From Candidatus Dormiibacterota bacterium (lineage in GTDB: Bacteria > Chloroflexota > Dormibacteria > Aeolococcales > Bog-877), in assembly GCA_030038765.1 (NCBI GenBank), contig JASHRA010000071.1, forward strand, positions 1-7,032: 7,032 nt of DNA. Direction: 5' to 3'. Within the stretch, counting starts at the first letter, position 1, and each line of letters begins with the position of its first letter. Position numbers and translations under genes: made by a program. Shown piece by piece: positions 1 to 7,032 of this stretch. The notes beneath the pieces are model-generated. The model was not told where the DNA came from, searched no databases, and worked only from the letters and a program-made list of their open reading frames with translations.

Positions 1-1
1 G

Positions 2-1063
2 GTCAACCGGCTCTTCGCCGACCGGGTCGTGGAGCTCGCCTCCAGGGCCAGCGCCCGGCCCCTGATCCTGAGCCAGGACTACCACCTGTACCTGCTCCCG
101 GGCATGGTCCGGTCCCGGGTCCCGGGCGCCTACCTGCAGCACTACATCCACATTCCCTGGCCCACTCCCCAGTACTGGAAGGTGCTGCCCCGGCACATGC
201 GTGACGGCATCCTCTCCGGGCTGCTGGGGAGCGACCTGGTGGGGCTCCAGACCAGCCTCGACGTGCGCAACTTCCTGCTCACCTGCGAGGAGAACCTGGG
301 CCTGGCCGTGGACCACCGCCTCTCCACCGTCTTCTTCGAGGGGCGTAGCGTCTGGATCCGCGCCTACCCCATCTCCATCGACATCCGGGCCATGGCCGAG
401 CTCACCCGCCACGAGGAGGTGCTGCGCCAGGAGGAGCTGATCGCCTCCTGGCGCCCCGAGTTCCTCATCCTGCGCGTCGACCGCACCGACCTCAGCAAGA
501 ACATCGTCCGCGGCTTCCTCGCCTACGAGCGCCTGCTGGAGTCACACCCGGAGCTGCGGGGGAGGGTGGTCTTCTGGGCCCTGCTCCAGCGCAGCCGCCA
601 GAACGTCGACGCCTACCGCTCCTACCTGGGCGCGCTGGTGAGCGCGGCGGCCCACGTCAACCGGCGCTTCCAGACTGGCTCCTGGATGCCGATCCGGCTG
701 GAGGTGGAGGAGAACATGCACAAGGCCGTCGCCGCCTACAAGGCCTACGACGCGCTGCTGGTGAACCCCATCTACGACGGCATGAACCTGGTGGCCAAGG
801 AGGGGGTGCTCTGCAACACCCACGACGGGGTCCTGGTCCTCAGCGAGAACGCCGGCAGCCACGAGGAGCTGGGCTCGGACGCGCTCACCATCAACCCCTT
901 CGACATCGACCAGACCGCGGAGGCGCTGCACTCCGCCCTCACCATGCCCAAGCGCGACCGCAGCGCCCGGGCCCGGCACCTCCGCCAGGTGGTGCGCAAG
1001 AACGACATCATGCGCTGGATCAGCGCCCAGCTCCAGGACATCAGCGAGCTCGGCGAGCGCTGA
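2..1063 (+). CDS. otsA: Trehalose-6-phosphate synthase (GT20 family), 5'-truncated by window edge
   Basis: Transfers glucose from a nucleotide sugar to glucose-6-phosphate, giving trehalose-6-phosphate in the cytoplasm. The frame is open to the first base, so the 353 visible residues are the C-terminal three quarters of a roughly 450-500-residue enzyme; the GTG at 29 is internal. Visible motifs (residues of the fragment): QDYHLYLLPGM (25-35), matching the family's HDYHL; HIPWPTP (50-56), with the active-site His; GLLGSDLVGLQT (73-84); RTDLSKNI (161-168), where R161 and K166 align with E. coli OtsA R262 and K267, which bind donor phosphate; NPIYDGMNLVAKE (255-267); and VLSENAGSHEEL (279-290). 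The acceptor-binding N-terminus is missing. HIPWP, TDLSKN and QRSR replace the more usual HIPFP, DYSKG and PSR, so this is a divergent clade, and glucosylglycerol-phosphate synthase is a weaker alternative. otsB lies head-on immediately downstream, which supports the trehalose assignment. Confidence 0.87.
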   Translation, partial: VNRLFADRVVELASRASARPLILSQDYHLYLLPGMVRSRVPGAYLQHYIHIPWPTPQYWKVLPRHMRDGILSGLLGSDLVGLQTSLDVRNFLLTCEENLGLAVDHRLSTVFFEGRSVWIRAYPISIDIRAMAELTRHEEVLRQEELIASWRPEFLILRVDRTDLSKNIVRGFLAYERLLESHPELRGRVVFWALLQRSRQNVDAYRSYLGALVSAAAHVNRRFQTGSWMPIRLEVEENMHKAVAAYKAYDALLVNPIYDGMNLVAKEGVLCNTHDGVLVLSENAGSHEELGSDALTINPFDIDQTAEALHSALTMPKRDRSARARHLRQVVRKNDIMRWISAQLQDISELGER

Positions 1064-1888
1064 TCAGGCGGCGCGGTCGAGCTGGTCCAGCAGCGCCTCC
1101 AGGAGCCGGGCCCAGTCCTCCGGCCCCTGCAGCTCCAGATCGGCCTCGCTGCGCACCTGCTCCGGGGTCTCCGGGCTCAGGACCCCGAGCGCCAGGGCCA
1201 GCTCCAGCGCCGAGCTGCGGCGGTGCAGCTGGACCATGGCGGGGAGGTCGCCGAGGTCGTCGCCGGCGTAGAGGCAACCCCGCGGCGAGAGCCGGTCCAG
1301 CAGCTGCACCAGGGCCGTGCCCTTGTCCCCGGCGTGGCGGTCGCGGAGCTCCAGCACCAGCCGGCCGCGGAGCAGCTCCAGTCCCTCGCGCCGGCAGAGG
1401 GGGGTGAGCAGGCGCCGCAGCCGCCCCCCGACCTGCGAACGGTCGCGGGCGTTGCGGTAGTGGACCGCCAGCCCCAGCGTCTTCACCTCCAGCTCCACCC
1501 CCTCCAGGTCGGCGAGCGCGGGACGGAGCTGGCGGGCCACCTCCAGCATCCGCTCTGAGGGGTGGGAGCGGGGCTCCGGGCGCGGGCGGGGACCGGACTG
1601 GAGCCAGGGCTCGAGCCCGTAGCTGCCCAGCAGCAGGACCCCGGGCAGGGGGCACTGGACGGAGAGGTTGGCCAGGTCCCGGCCGCTGATCACGGCCACC
1701 GGCGTGCGCTTGGCCAGCTCCGCCAGCGCCGCCGCGGCCTCGGGCAGGGGGCGCGCCCGCGAGGGGTTGCGCACCACCGGCGCCAGCGTGCCGTCGAAGT
1801 CGCTCGCGATCAGCAGGCTGCCCGAGCGGATGAGGCGCACGAGGGGGGCGGCGACGTCCTCGAGCGTCGGCCGGTCGGTGCCTGCCAC
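1064..1888 (-). CDS. otsB: Trehalose-6-phosphate phosphatase (HAD superfamily)
   Basis: Hydrolyses trehalose-6-phosphate to trehalose and phosphate. The protein is 274 residues from the chosen GTG, close to E. coli OtsB (266). HAD motifs are complete: motif I DFDGT (30-34) with nucleophile D30 and acid/base D32; motif II ISGRD (67-71); the substrate-cap GSYGLE (88-93), matching the family's GNHGxE; motif III GDKGTAL with K189; and motif IV AGDDLGD (208-214). The open frame runs much further upstream (to 2287), but that extension is low-complexity, Q/G/R-rich and antisense to the next gene. GTG 1888 was chosen because it precedes the domain by about 28 residues and sits 6 nt after a TATGAT box. 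No Shine-Dalgarno is seen, consistent with a leaderless mRNA. A second in-frame GTG just before the DFDGT motif (V17) is less likely. The stop codon abuts the otsA stop on the other strand. Confidence 0.9.
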   Translation of the reverse strand: MAGTDRPTLEDVAAPLVRLIRSGSLLIASDFDGTLAPVVRNPSRARPLPEAAAALAELAKRTPVAVISGRDLANLSVQCPLPGVLLLGSYGLEPWLQSGPRPRPEPRSHPSERMLEVARQLRPALADLEGVELEVKTLGLAVHYRNARDRSQVGGRLRRLLTPLCRREGLELLRGRLVLELRDRHAGDKGTALVQLLDRLSPRGCLYAGDDLGDLPAMVQLHRRSSALELALALGVLSPETPEQVRSEADLELQGPEDWARLLEALLDQLDRAA

Positions 1889-1900
1889 GACTTGATCATA
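1889..1900 (-). promoter_or_regulatory. Predicted leaderless promoter (-10 box) of otsB
   Basis: Read on the minus strand, TATGAT (1900-1895) differs at one base from the TATAAT consensus. It is followed by exactly 6 nt (CAAGTC) and then the GTG start at 1888. This is the spacing at which the transcription start coincides with the first base of the start codon, as in the abundant leaderless mRNAs of actinobacteria. No TTGACA-like -35 lies 17 bp upstream; that position (1918-1923) reads GGGGAG and falls in one arm of the inverted repeat. The box and its spacing are seen directly; promoter activity is inferred. Confidence 0.6.
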
Positions 1901-1905
1901 TGCGG

Positions 1906-1923
1906 GGGGAGCGAAAGCTCCCC
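1906..1923. promoter_or_regulatory. Perfect inverted repeat between divergent promoters (candidate operator)
   Basis: GGGGAGC-GAAA-GCTCCCC is a perfect 7-bp inverted repeat around a 4-base spacer, extendable by G-T wobbles at 1904-1905/1924-1925. Its centre (1914.5) is within 1 bp of the midpoint between the two opposing -10 boxes (1895-1900 and 1931-1936). Its arms cover both positions where a -35 would lie. The simplest reading is a dyad site for a regulator acting on otsB and the Holin-X gene together. Read as RNA on the plus strand it is a stem with a GNRA-type loop followed by only three T residues, so a weak terminator against antisense read-through is the alternative. Confidence 0.45.
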
Positions 1924-1930
1924 TTTCCGC

Positions 1931-1942
1931 TACGCTGCCGAC
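1931..1942 (+). promoter_or_regulatory. Predicted leaderless promoter (-10 box) of the Holin-X gene
   Basis: TACGCT (1931-1936) fits the actinobacterial -10 pattern TANNNT. Exactly 6 nt (GCCGAC) separate it from the ATG at 1943, so the transcript would begin at the start codon. There is no Shine-Dalgarno upstream of the ATG, in agreement with leaderless translation. No canonical -35 is present; the position 17 bp upstream (1908-1913, GGAGCG) lies in the inverted repeat. The match is weaker than that of the opposing otsB box. Confidence 0.45.
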
Positions 1943-2335
1943 ATGGCCCAGACGGAAGCGCCCCAGGAGTCGGTCCGCGAGCTGGTCCGGGGCCTCAGCA
2001 CCGAGGTCCGCGAACTGGTGGACGCCGAGGTGGCGCTGGCCAAGGCAGAGCTGCTGGCCACCCTGCGCCGGGCCGCCTGGGCGGCCGGGGGGGCGCTGCT
2101 GGCGCTGCTGGGGCTGGGAATCTTCCTCCTCTTCGCCGTCATCACCCTGGTGGAGTGGCTCCCCAACCACACCCTGGTGGCGGCCATGGTCGCGCTGGCG
2201 GGCCTGATCCTGGTGCTGGCCGGGGGGCTGGCGATCTGGACCCACCGCAGACTCTCTCCCCTCAACACGATCAAGAGCAGCCTTCAAGAGGACCTGGAGT
2301 GGGCGCGTCGACAGACCAAGCGCATAAAGAGGTAG
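1943..2335 (+). CDS. Holin-X / DUF1469-type small membrane protein ('phage holin family protein')
   Basis: A 130-residue protein with the typical order of this family: a charged amphipathic N-terminal helix rich in E, L, R and V (about 8-44, with the stretch EVRELVDAEVALAKAEL); two hydrophobic transmembrane segments (about 46-72 and 76-100) split by a short polar turn (EWLPNHT); and a basic C-terminal tail ending KRIKR. It matches the proteins annotated as 'Putative Actinobacterial Holin-X, holin superfamily III'. The name comes from sequence resemblance. Such genes are common in chromosomes without prophage, and no endolysin or phage gene is near, so a lytic role should not be assumed; the function is unknown. 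The ATG start is supported by the -10 box 6 nt upstream. It overlaps the next gene by 37 nt, so the two are probably one operon and may act together in the membrane. Confidence 0.8.
   Translation: MAQTEAPQESVRELVRGLSTEVRELVDAEVALAKAELLATLRRAAWAAGGALLALLGLGIFLLFAVITLVEWLPNHTLVAAMVALAGLILVLAGGLAIWTHRRLSPLNTIKSSLQEDLEWARRQTKRIKR
2286..2292 (+). promoter_or_regulatory. Ribosome binding site that sets the DUF3618-type start
   Basis: AAGAGGA lies inside the end of the Holin-X gene, 6 nt before the GTG at 2299. It is the only clear Shine-Dalgarno among the plus-strand starts in the window. It supports the GTG start over any downstream codon, none of which is a good start before the conserved helix. 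Confidence 0.55.
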
Positions 2336-2751
2336 CCGCCAGCCGGGCTCGCATCGACGGCCAACTCGACCTGCTCGAGGCCCGGCTCCGCTACGACCTC
2401 AACCCGCGGCGCCGGCTGCGCCGGGAGGGGCCCAAGCTGGCGGCGGCGGCCCTCGTCGTCTCCCTGGTCGCCGTCGCCTACGTGGCCCGGGCCCGGCGGC
2501 GGCGCCGGGCGGAGCGGACCGAGGAGGTGGACTGGATCGCGGCCATGCCCGAGGAGTGGCGGGCCCGGCTGGAGGAGCTGATCGCCGAGGCGGCGGACTC
2601 GGCCCCGGCCCGGGCGGGCCGCGAGCGCCGCCCCAGGAAGCGCCCGCTGCTGGCCAGCCTGGGGATCAAGGCGGCCCGGATGGCGGCGCCGGCCCTGATC
2701 TCAGCCGCCAGCGAGCGCGTCAGCCGGAGGGTGGGCGCGCCTCACTCGTAG
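2299..2751 (+). CDS. DUF3618-type single-pass membrane protein, function unknown
   Basis: A 150-residue protein from GTG 2299. An N-terminal amphipathic segment (about 8-35, with SRARIDGQLDLLEARL) resembles the DUF3618 signature, in which an R-x-x-I/L-D...L...L...RL helix precedes the membrane. A basic stretch (36-46) leads to one transmembrane helix (about 47-63) followed by a run of arginines (64-70). The rest is a charged, A/R/E-rich tail with a moderately hydrophobic segment near the C-terminus (about 120-140). DUF3618 genes often follow Holin-X genes in high-GC actinobacteria, as here, and the pair is thought to be envelope-associated; no activity is established. The start lies 37 nt inside the Holin-X gene, behind a good ribosome binding site. 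The 3' end overlaps the convergent permease gene by 10 bp. Assignment to DUF3618 rests on the N-terminal helix and the architecture. Confidence 0.68.
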   Translation: MGASTDQAHKEVAASRARIDGQLDLLEARLRYDLNPRRRLRREGPKLAAAALVVSLVAVAYVARARRRRRAERTEEVDWIAAMPEEWRARLEELIAEAADSAPARAGRERRPRKRPLLASLGIKAARMAAPALISAASERVSRRVGAPHS

Positions 2752-5464
2752 CGGAGGACCTCCAGGGGCCTCACCCGCACCGGGCCCCAGGCCACCAGGG
2801 CGGCGGTGGCCACCGCCACCGCCATCGCTCCCAGGAGGATGGCCAGCGCCAGGGGGACGGGCAGGGCCAGGTTGAGCTTGAGCACGAGGCGGCCCAGGGG
2901 CAGGAGCACGGCGGCGATGGCCAGCATCCCGCCCATGGCGCCGAGGCCCGCCACGGTGGCCGTCTCCAGCAGCACCTGGGCGTAGACGCTGCCGCTGCTG
3001 AGCCCGACCGCCTTCTGGATCCCCATCTCGCGGCGCCGCTCGAGGAGGGAGAGGGCGACGGAGTTGGCGACGATCACGATCCCGGCGAGCAGGGCCAGGG
3101 AGGCGATGGCGGTGAGGAAGAGGATGGCGTTGTTGAGCACCTGGTCGATGATGAGGGTGAACTCGGCCAGGTTGACGACCTCGGCGCTGGGGTCGGCGCG
3201 GCGGAGCTGGGCCGAGACGGAGTTGGCCTTGGCCGGCGCCACCTTGAGCTCGACCACCTGGTCCAGGGTGCTGCCGCCGACCGCGGCGGCGGTGGCCCGG
3301 GTGGCCAGGATGGGGGCCAGATTGGTGCTGATGTTGATCCCGTGCCCGGTCCGCAGCACCGGTGAGTAGAAGCCGACCACGGTGAGGTCCACCGCCGCCG
3401 GGTGGCTGGCGAAGGGGTTCTCCACCCCGATCACATCGCCCGTCTTGAGCCGGTAGGGGGCCTGGCTCAGGGCGCTGCTGAGCAGCACGCCGTGGTCGGC
3501 CGAGTCCGAGGCGCGCAGCTGCCGGCCCTTGGTGATGTCGACCCGGGGCAGGCTGCCCTGGCCGACCGAGAAGCCCTGGATCCCGGCCAGCTCGGCCAGC
3601 GCCCGCTGGTCCCGCAGGGTGCTGCCCAGGCTGAGGAAGGGCTTGCCGTTGACGGTGAGCGGCGAGCTGGGGGCGGCGACGCTCAGCTGGACCCCGTTGG
3701 CGCTGACGCGCGAGGCCGCCTTCAGCAGCCGGTCCGCGCTCTGGGCGGGCGCCACCGCCACCACGTTGTAGGTGGTCGCCCGGGTGATCACCTGGTCGAG
3801 CTCGGTCCGGATGTCGCTGCCCAGGACCAGGATCAGGCCCACGGCGAAGACCCCGACGAAGAGGGCGACGGCGGTGGCCGCTGTCCTGGTCCGCTGCCGG
3901 CCGGCGGCGCGCAGGGCGAAGCGGACCACGGAGCGCAGGGACTTGGGCAGGAAGACCACGGCGAAGCCGAGCAGGGCGAAGACGATCAGCAGCAGGCCCA
4001 CGGCTCGGAGGTCGGGGGCCAGGGCCAGGAGGACCGCGACCAGGAGCCCGCCCCCGACCAGCAGGACGTAGCTGGGGCTGAGCCGCTCGGGCACAGGAAG
4101 GACGCCGATCACGCGCAGCGCCAGGCTGAAGAGGCCGGTCAGGATCCCCAGCGCGACGGCGGTTCCCAGCAGCAGCCAGAGGGCCAGCGTGAGCGATCCC
4201 AGGATGGCCGAGGCCAGGAGCCAGAAGAGGATCCCGACCAGTGCCATGAGGGCCAGGCTGGAGCCGACCACGCCGGCGCTGGGCAGTCCCTCCTCGTCCC
4301 GGAGCACGGCCGCCGGCCGCACCCGGCTGAGGCGCACGATGGGGAGGAGGGCGAAGATGCAGGCGGTCGCCACTCCGATGCCGACCCCGGCCAGGATCAC
4401 CTCCCAGCTGAGCGAGAAGTTGAGGGTGATGGCGGTCACCTGCTCCACCAGGAGGCGGACCGCGTCGGAGAGCCCGATCCCGGCCAGGGCGCCGAAGACG
4501 CCCCCGGCCAGCCCCAGCAGGGCCGCCTCGAGCCCGAAGAGGCTGTAGAGGTCGGAGCGCCGGTAGCCGCTGGTCTTGAGCATGGCGATCTCCAGCCGAC
4601 GCCGGGCCAGGCTCACCTGCATGGTGTTGACGATCCCGATTCCGCCGATCAGCAGGGCCGCGAGGCCGGCGATGGAGAGGAACTGGGTGAGCTGCTGGCT
4701 GGCCTTCTGGTCGGACTGGAGCGCCTGCTTCACGGTCGAGACCGTGGCCAGGGGCAGGTCCCGGCGGATGGCGTGGGCCACGGAGCTGGCCTGGGCCGCG
4801 GTCCGGGTGGTGAGGTAGGCCTCGCCGTAGACCCGGGTCGCGCCCGGCGACAGCGCCCCGGCCAGCTGGGCCTCCGAGACGATCACGTCGTCGCTCATCC
4901 CGGCGGGCGGGCTCGCGGCCAGGATGCCACCCACGGTCCAGCGGATGGGGCCCTTGGCGTCGGTCACCTCGACGGTGGCGCGCTCCCCGACGTGGAGCTT
5001 GATGAGGCTGGCCACGCTGCCCGAGAGGATCATGGTCCCGGGCCGCTCCAGCAGCTGGTGGAAGGAGCCCAGGGCGCCGGGCTTGAGCGCCAGGTTCCCG
5101 ACCAGGGGGAAGGTCTCGGGGTCGACCGCGTCCAGGGTCACGGCCAGGGCCTGCTGCCCGTGGCCGAGGAGGTTGGCCGTCTCCTCCCGCACCGCCGTGT
5201 AGCCGCTGATGCGGCCCTCGGCCCGGAGCCGGCGGAAGATGTCCAGCTGGGAGGCGGAGAAAGGCACCGCCACCGAGACCACCGAAACGTCGCCGCCGTT
5301 GGCCTGGCGGACGTTGGCGGTGAGGGAGGCGTTGACCATGGCCGCGGCCAGCTGCAGGCCGACGATGGCCATCACGCCGACGCCGATGCAGAAGCCCGCC
5401 AGCACGGTGCGGGTGCCGCCCCGTCGCAGGGAGCGGGTGGCGTAGTTGAAGTAGAGGCGGAGCT

Positions 5465-5468
<4 letters not shown>
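2742..5468 (-). CDS. ABC transporter permease with two FtsX/MacB-type domains
   Basis: The membrane subunit of a MacB/LolCDE-class (type VII) ABC transporter, 908 residues. First FtsX unit: transmembrane helix about 21-42, a large extracytoplasmic domain (about 43-258), then helices at about 262-285, 307-335 and 352-377. The cytoplasmic coupling motif RRRLEIAMLKTSGYRRSD (289-306) contacts the ATPase. Second unit: helix about 529-551, extracytoplasmic domain (about 552-775), helices about 780-806, 828-855 and 868-895, with the matching motif ERRREMGIQKAVGLSSG (810-826). Between the units, four further hydrophobic segments appear (about 403-425, 427-452, 464-484, 487-507), where two are usual for 10-helix permeases. 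The GTG start overlaps the ATPase stop as GTGA, so translation is probably coupled. The gene ends in PLEVLRYE, a typical end for the family. The substrate is unknown; lipid, lipoprotein or peptide export, or envelope remodelling, are all possible. Confidence 0.9.
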
Positions 5469-6226
<758 letters not shown>

Positions 6227-6312
6227 GGAGGCCCGGCCCGCCCCCGCCCGGCGACCACGTCACCGGGCTCCGGAGCGCCGCCCGGGGCCCGGGCTCGCTA
6301 GCTGGCACGTCC

Positions 6313-6320
6313 CATATATT
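6313..6320. promoter_or_regulatory. AT island shared by divergent promoters of the ABC operon and metF
   Basis: CATATATT is the only AT-rich stretch in the GC-rich 103-bp intergenic region 6227-6329. On the plus strand TATATT (6315-6320) is a good -10 box, placing transcription start near 6327, only about 3 nt before the TTG start of the metF-like gene. On the minus strand the same bases read TATATG (6318-6313), a -10 candidate for the ABC operon with an 80-nt leader. Neither direction has an obvious TTGACA -35. The rest of the intergenic region holds only GC-rich palindromic runs (for example CCCGGGGCCCGGG at 6281-6293) and two copies of CACGTC (6256-6261, 6306-6311), to which I assign no function. 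Confidence 0.5.
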
Positions 6321-6329
6321 GAGGGAGAC

Positions 6330-7032
6330 TTGCTGACCAACGCTTGGCGCTCCGCCGAGCTCTCCATGCCGCGCCACGCCGACCTGGGGCCGGTGCAGCG
6401 GGCCCTGGCTCACCTGGCTGGCTGCGTGGACCTGGTGGGGCTCACCGACAACCACATGGCCCGGGCCCGGGTCTCTCCCCTGGCCGCCCTGCCCGAGTGC
6501 GACCGGCTCGGCGTGGGCGCCGTGCTCCACCTCTCCTGCCGGGACCGGGGCCAGTTGGCGCTCCGGCAGCAGGTGCTGGGGGCGGCGGCGCTGGGAGCGG
6601 AGGGCGTGCTCGTCGTCCGGGGCGATCCGGGCGGGGCCCCGCTCGGCCCCGGGTGCCGCCCCACGGAGGTGCTGCAGCTGATCCCGGAGTGGGCGGCCCC
6701 GCACACGCTCCTCCGCGGGGCGGTGGTCAGCCCCTTCGCGGACCGGGGCCGCCAGCTCCGCCTGGTGGAGCGCAAGGCGGCGGCGGGGCTGGATTTCGTC
6801 CAGACCCAGATGGTCTTCGACCTGGGCCGCTTCGACGGCTTCCTCCGCGACCTGGCCCAGGTCCTGCCCCCCGAGACGGCCGTCTTCGCCAGCGTCGGCA
6901 TCCTGCGCTCCGCCCGGAACCTGGACTTCGTGCTGCGGGCGATCCCCGACTGCCCCGTTCCCGAGGGGCTGGCGCGCCGGATCCGCGACGGTGACGGGGT
7001 GGGAGTGGCGGCCGAGCTGGCGGCCGAGATCG
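6330..7032 (+). CDS. metF: Methylenetetrahydrofolate reductase family protein, 3'-truncated by window edge
   Basis: A flavin-dependent TIM-barrel enzyme that reduces 5,10-methylene-tetrahydrofolate to 5-methyl-tetrahydrofolate for methionine synthesis. The first 234 residues are visible; the family is usually about 290-310. Landmarks: SAELSMP (8-14), with E10 at the place of the proton-donating Glu of E. coli MetF; VDLVGLTDN (33-41) and RVSPLAAL (47-54); HLSCRDR (67-73); LGAAALGAEGVLVVRGDP (83-100), whose RGD matches the E. coli flavin-binding RGD; AVVSPFAD (131-138); and AGLDFVQTQMVFD (152-164), matching the substrate-binding T-Q-x-x-FD. The start is taken as TTG 6330 because the first ATG (6366) would remove E10. 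A purine-rich GAGGGAG sits too close to serve as a normal ribosome binding site, and a TATATT box implies a very short leader. The electron donor (NADH, ferredoxin or other) cannot be decided here. No other folate gene is visible. Confidence 0.85.
   Translation, partial: MLTNAWRSAELSMPRHADLGPVQRALAHLAGCVDLVGLTDNHMARARVSPLAALPECDRLGVGAVLHLSCRDRGQLALRQQVLGAAALGAEGVLVVRGDPGGAPLGPGCRPTEVLQLIPEWAAPHTLLRGAVVSPFADRGRQLRLVERKAAAGLDFVQTQMVFDLGRFDGFLRDLAQVLPPETAVFASVGILRSARNLDFVLRAIPDCPVPEGLARRIRDGDGVGVAAELAAEI

Noticed and set aside
1889..2287. Upstream extension of the otsB open frame by about 130 codons.
   Set aside because: The added residues are Q/G/R-rich without homologous character, lie antisense to the Holin-X gene and would pass through its promoter. 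The GTG at 1888 with its -10 box gives a protein of normal OtsB length.
1943..2751. Prophage lysis module suggested by the 'holin' name.
   Set aside because: There is no endolysin, spanin, portal, capsid, integrase or attachment site in the window. The Holin-X and DUF3618 pair is common in actinobacterial chromosomes.
1900..2751. A longer DUF3618-type gene starting near 1900 in the same frame.
   Set aside because: Before 2299 the frame encodes G/P/R-rich sequence out of frame with the Holin-X gene. The GTG at 2299 has a proper ribosome binding site and precedes the conserved helix.
6281..6293. CCCGGGGCCCGGG palindromic run as a terminator or operator.
   Set aside because: Such runs are expected by chance in DNA this GC-rich. 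It has no T-tract and no matching partner site.
6410..6901. A 163-codon minus-strand frame opposite the metF-like gene.
   Set aside because: It is S/R/P/T-rich with no recognisable domain and is fully antisense to a well-supported coding frame.
6344..6994. A 216-codon plus-strand frame in the metF region.
   Set aside because: It is a P/G/A/R-rich sequence in a shifted frame. The overlapping frame from 6330 carries all the MetF family motifs.

Overview
This is a very GC-rich window (roughly 70% or more by eye), with dense, tightly packed genes. Five of the six visible start codons are GTG or TTG. The gene set (a divergent OtsA-type trehalose-phosphate synthase, OtsB, an 'Actinobacterial Holin-X'/DUF1469-type protein and a DUF3618-type protein) and the leaderless-looking promoters point to a high-GC actinobacterial lineage. 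A related high-GC soil phylum such as Dormibacterota or Chloroflexota is not excluded. I see no rRNA, tRNA, CRISPR array, insertion sequence or phage structural gene.

Layout. (1) 2-1063, plus strand: the 3' part of a GT20 glycosyltransferase, otsA-like. (2) 1064-1888, minus strand: otsB, trehalose-6-phosphate phosphatase. The two genes converge with no base between their stop codons. (3) 1889-1942: a 54-bp divergent promoter region. It has a -10 box exactly 6 nt from each start codon and a perfect 7-bp inverted repeat midway between the boxes. (4) 1943-2335 and 2299-2751, plus strand: an overlapping pair of small membrane proteins (Holin-X type, then DUF3618 type). (5) 2742-6226, minus strand: a two-gene ABC transporter operon of the MacB/LolCDE/FtsX class, with the ATPase upstream and a 908-residue tandem FtsX permease downstream, joined by a 4-nt GTGA overlap. 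It converges on and overlaps the DUF3618 gene by 10 bp. (6) 6227-6329: a second divergent intergenic region whose only AT-rich island can serve as a -10 box in both directions. (7) 6330 to the window end, plus strand: the 5' part of a methylenetetrahydrofolate reductase family gene.

Function. OtsA and OtsB would make trehalose from UDP- or ADP-/GDP-glucose and glucose-6-phosphate through trehalose-6-phosphate, for osmotic and desiccation protection. They are on opposite strands, so they are not co-transcribed. The Holin-X and DUF3618 proteins are envelope proteins of unknown role, not evidence of a prophage. The ABC operon probably exports a substrate or remodels the envelope; its substrate cannot be read from the sequence. 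The metF-like gene belongs to one-carbon metabolism and has no obvious link to its neighbours.

The gene content is ordinary. The points most worth a second look are the architecture of the two divergent promoter regions, the zero-gap and overlapping convergent gene ends, the divergent OtsA clade, and the extra central membrane helices of the permease. I do not see convincing evidence of a previously undescribed system.
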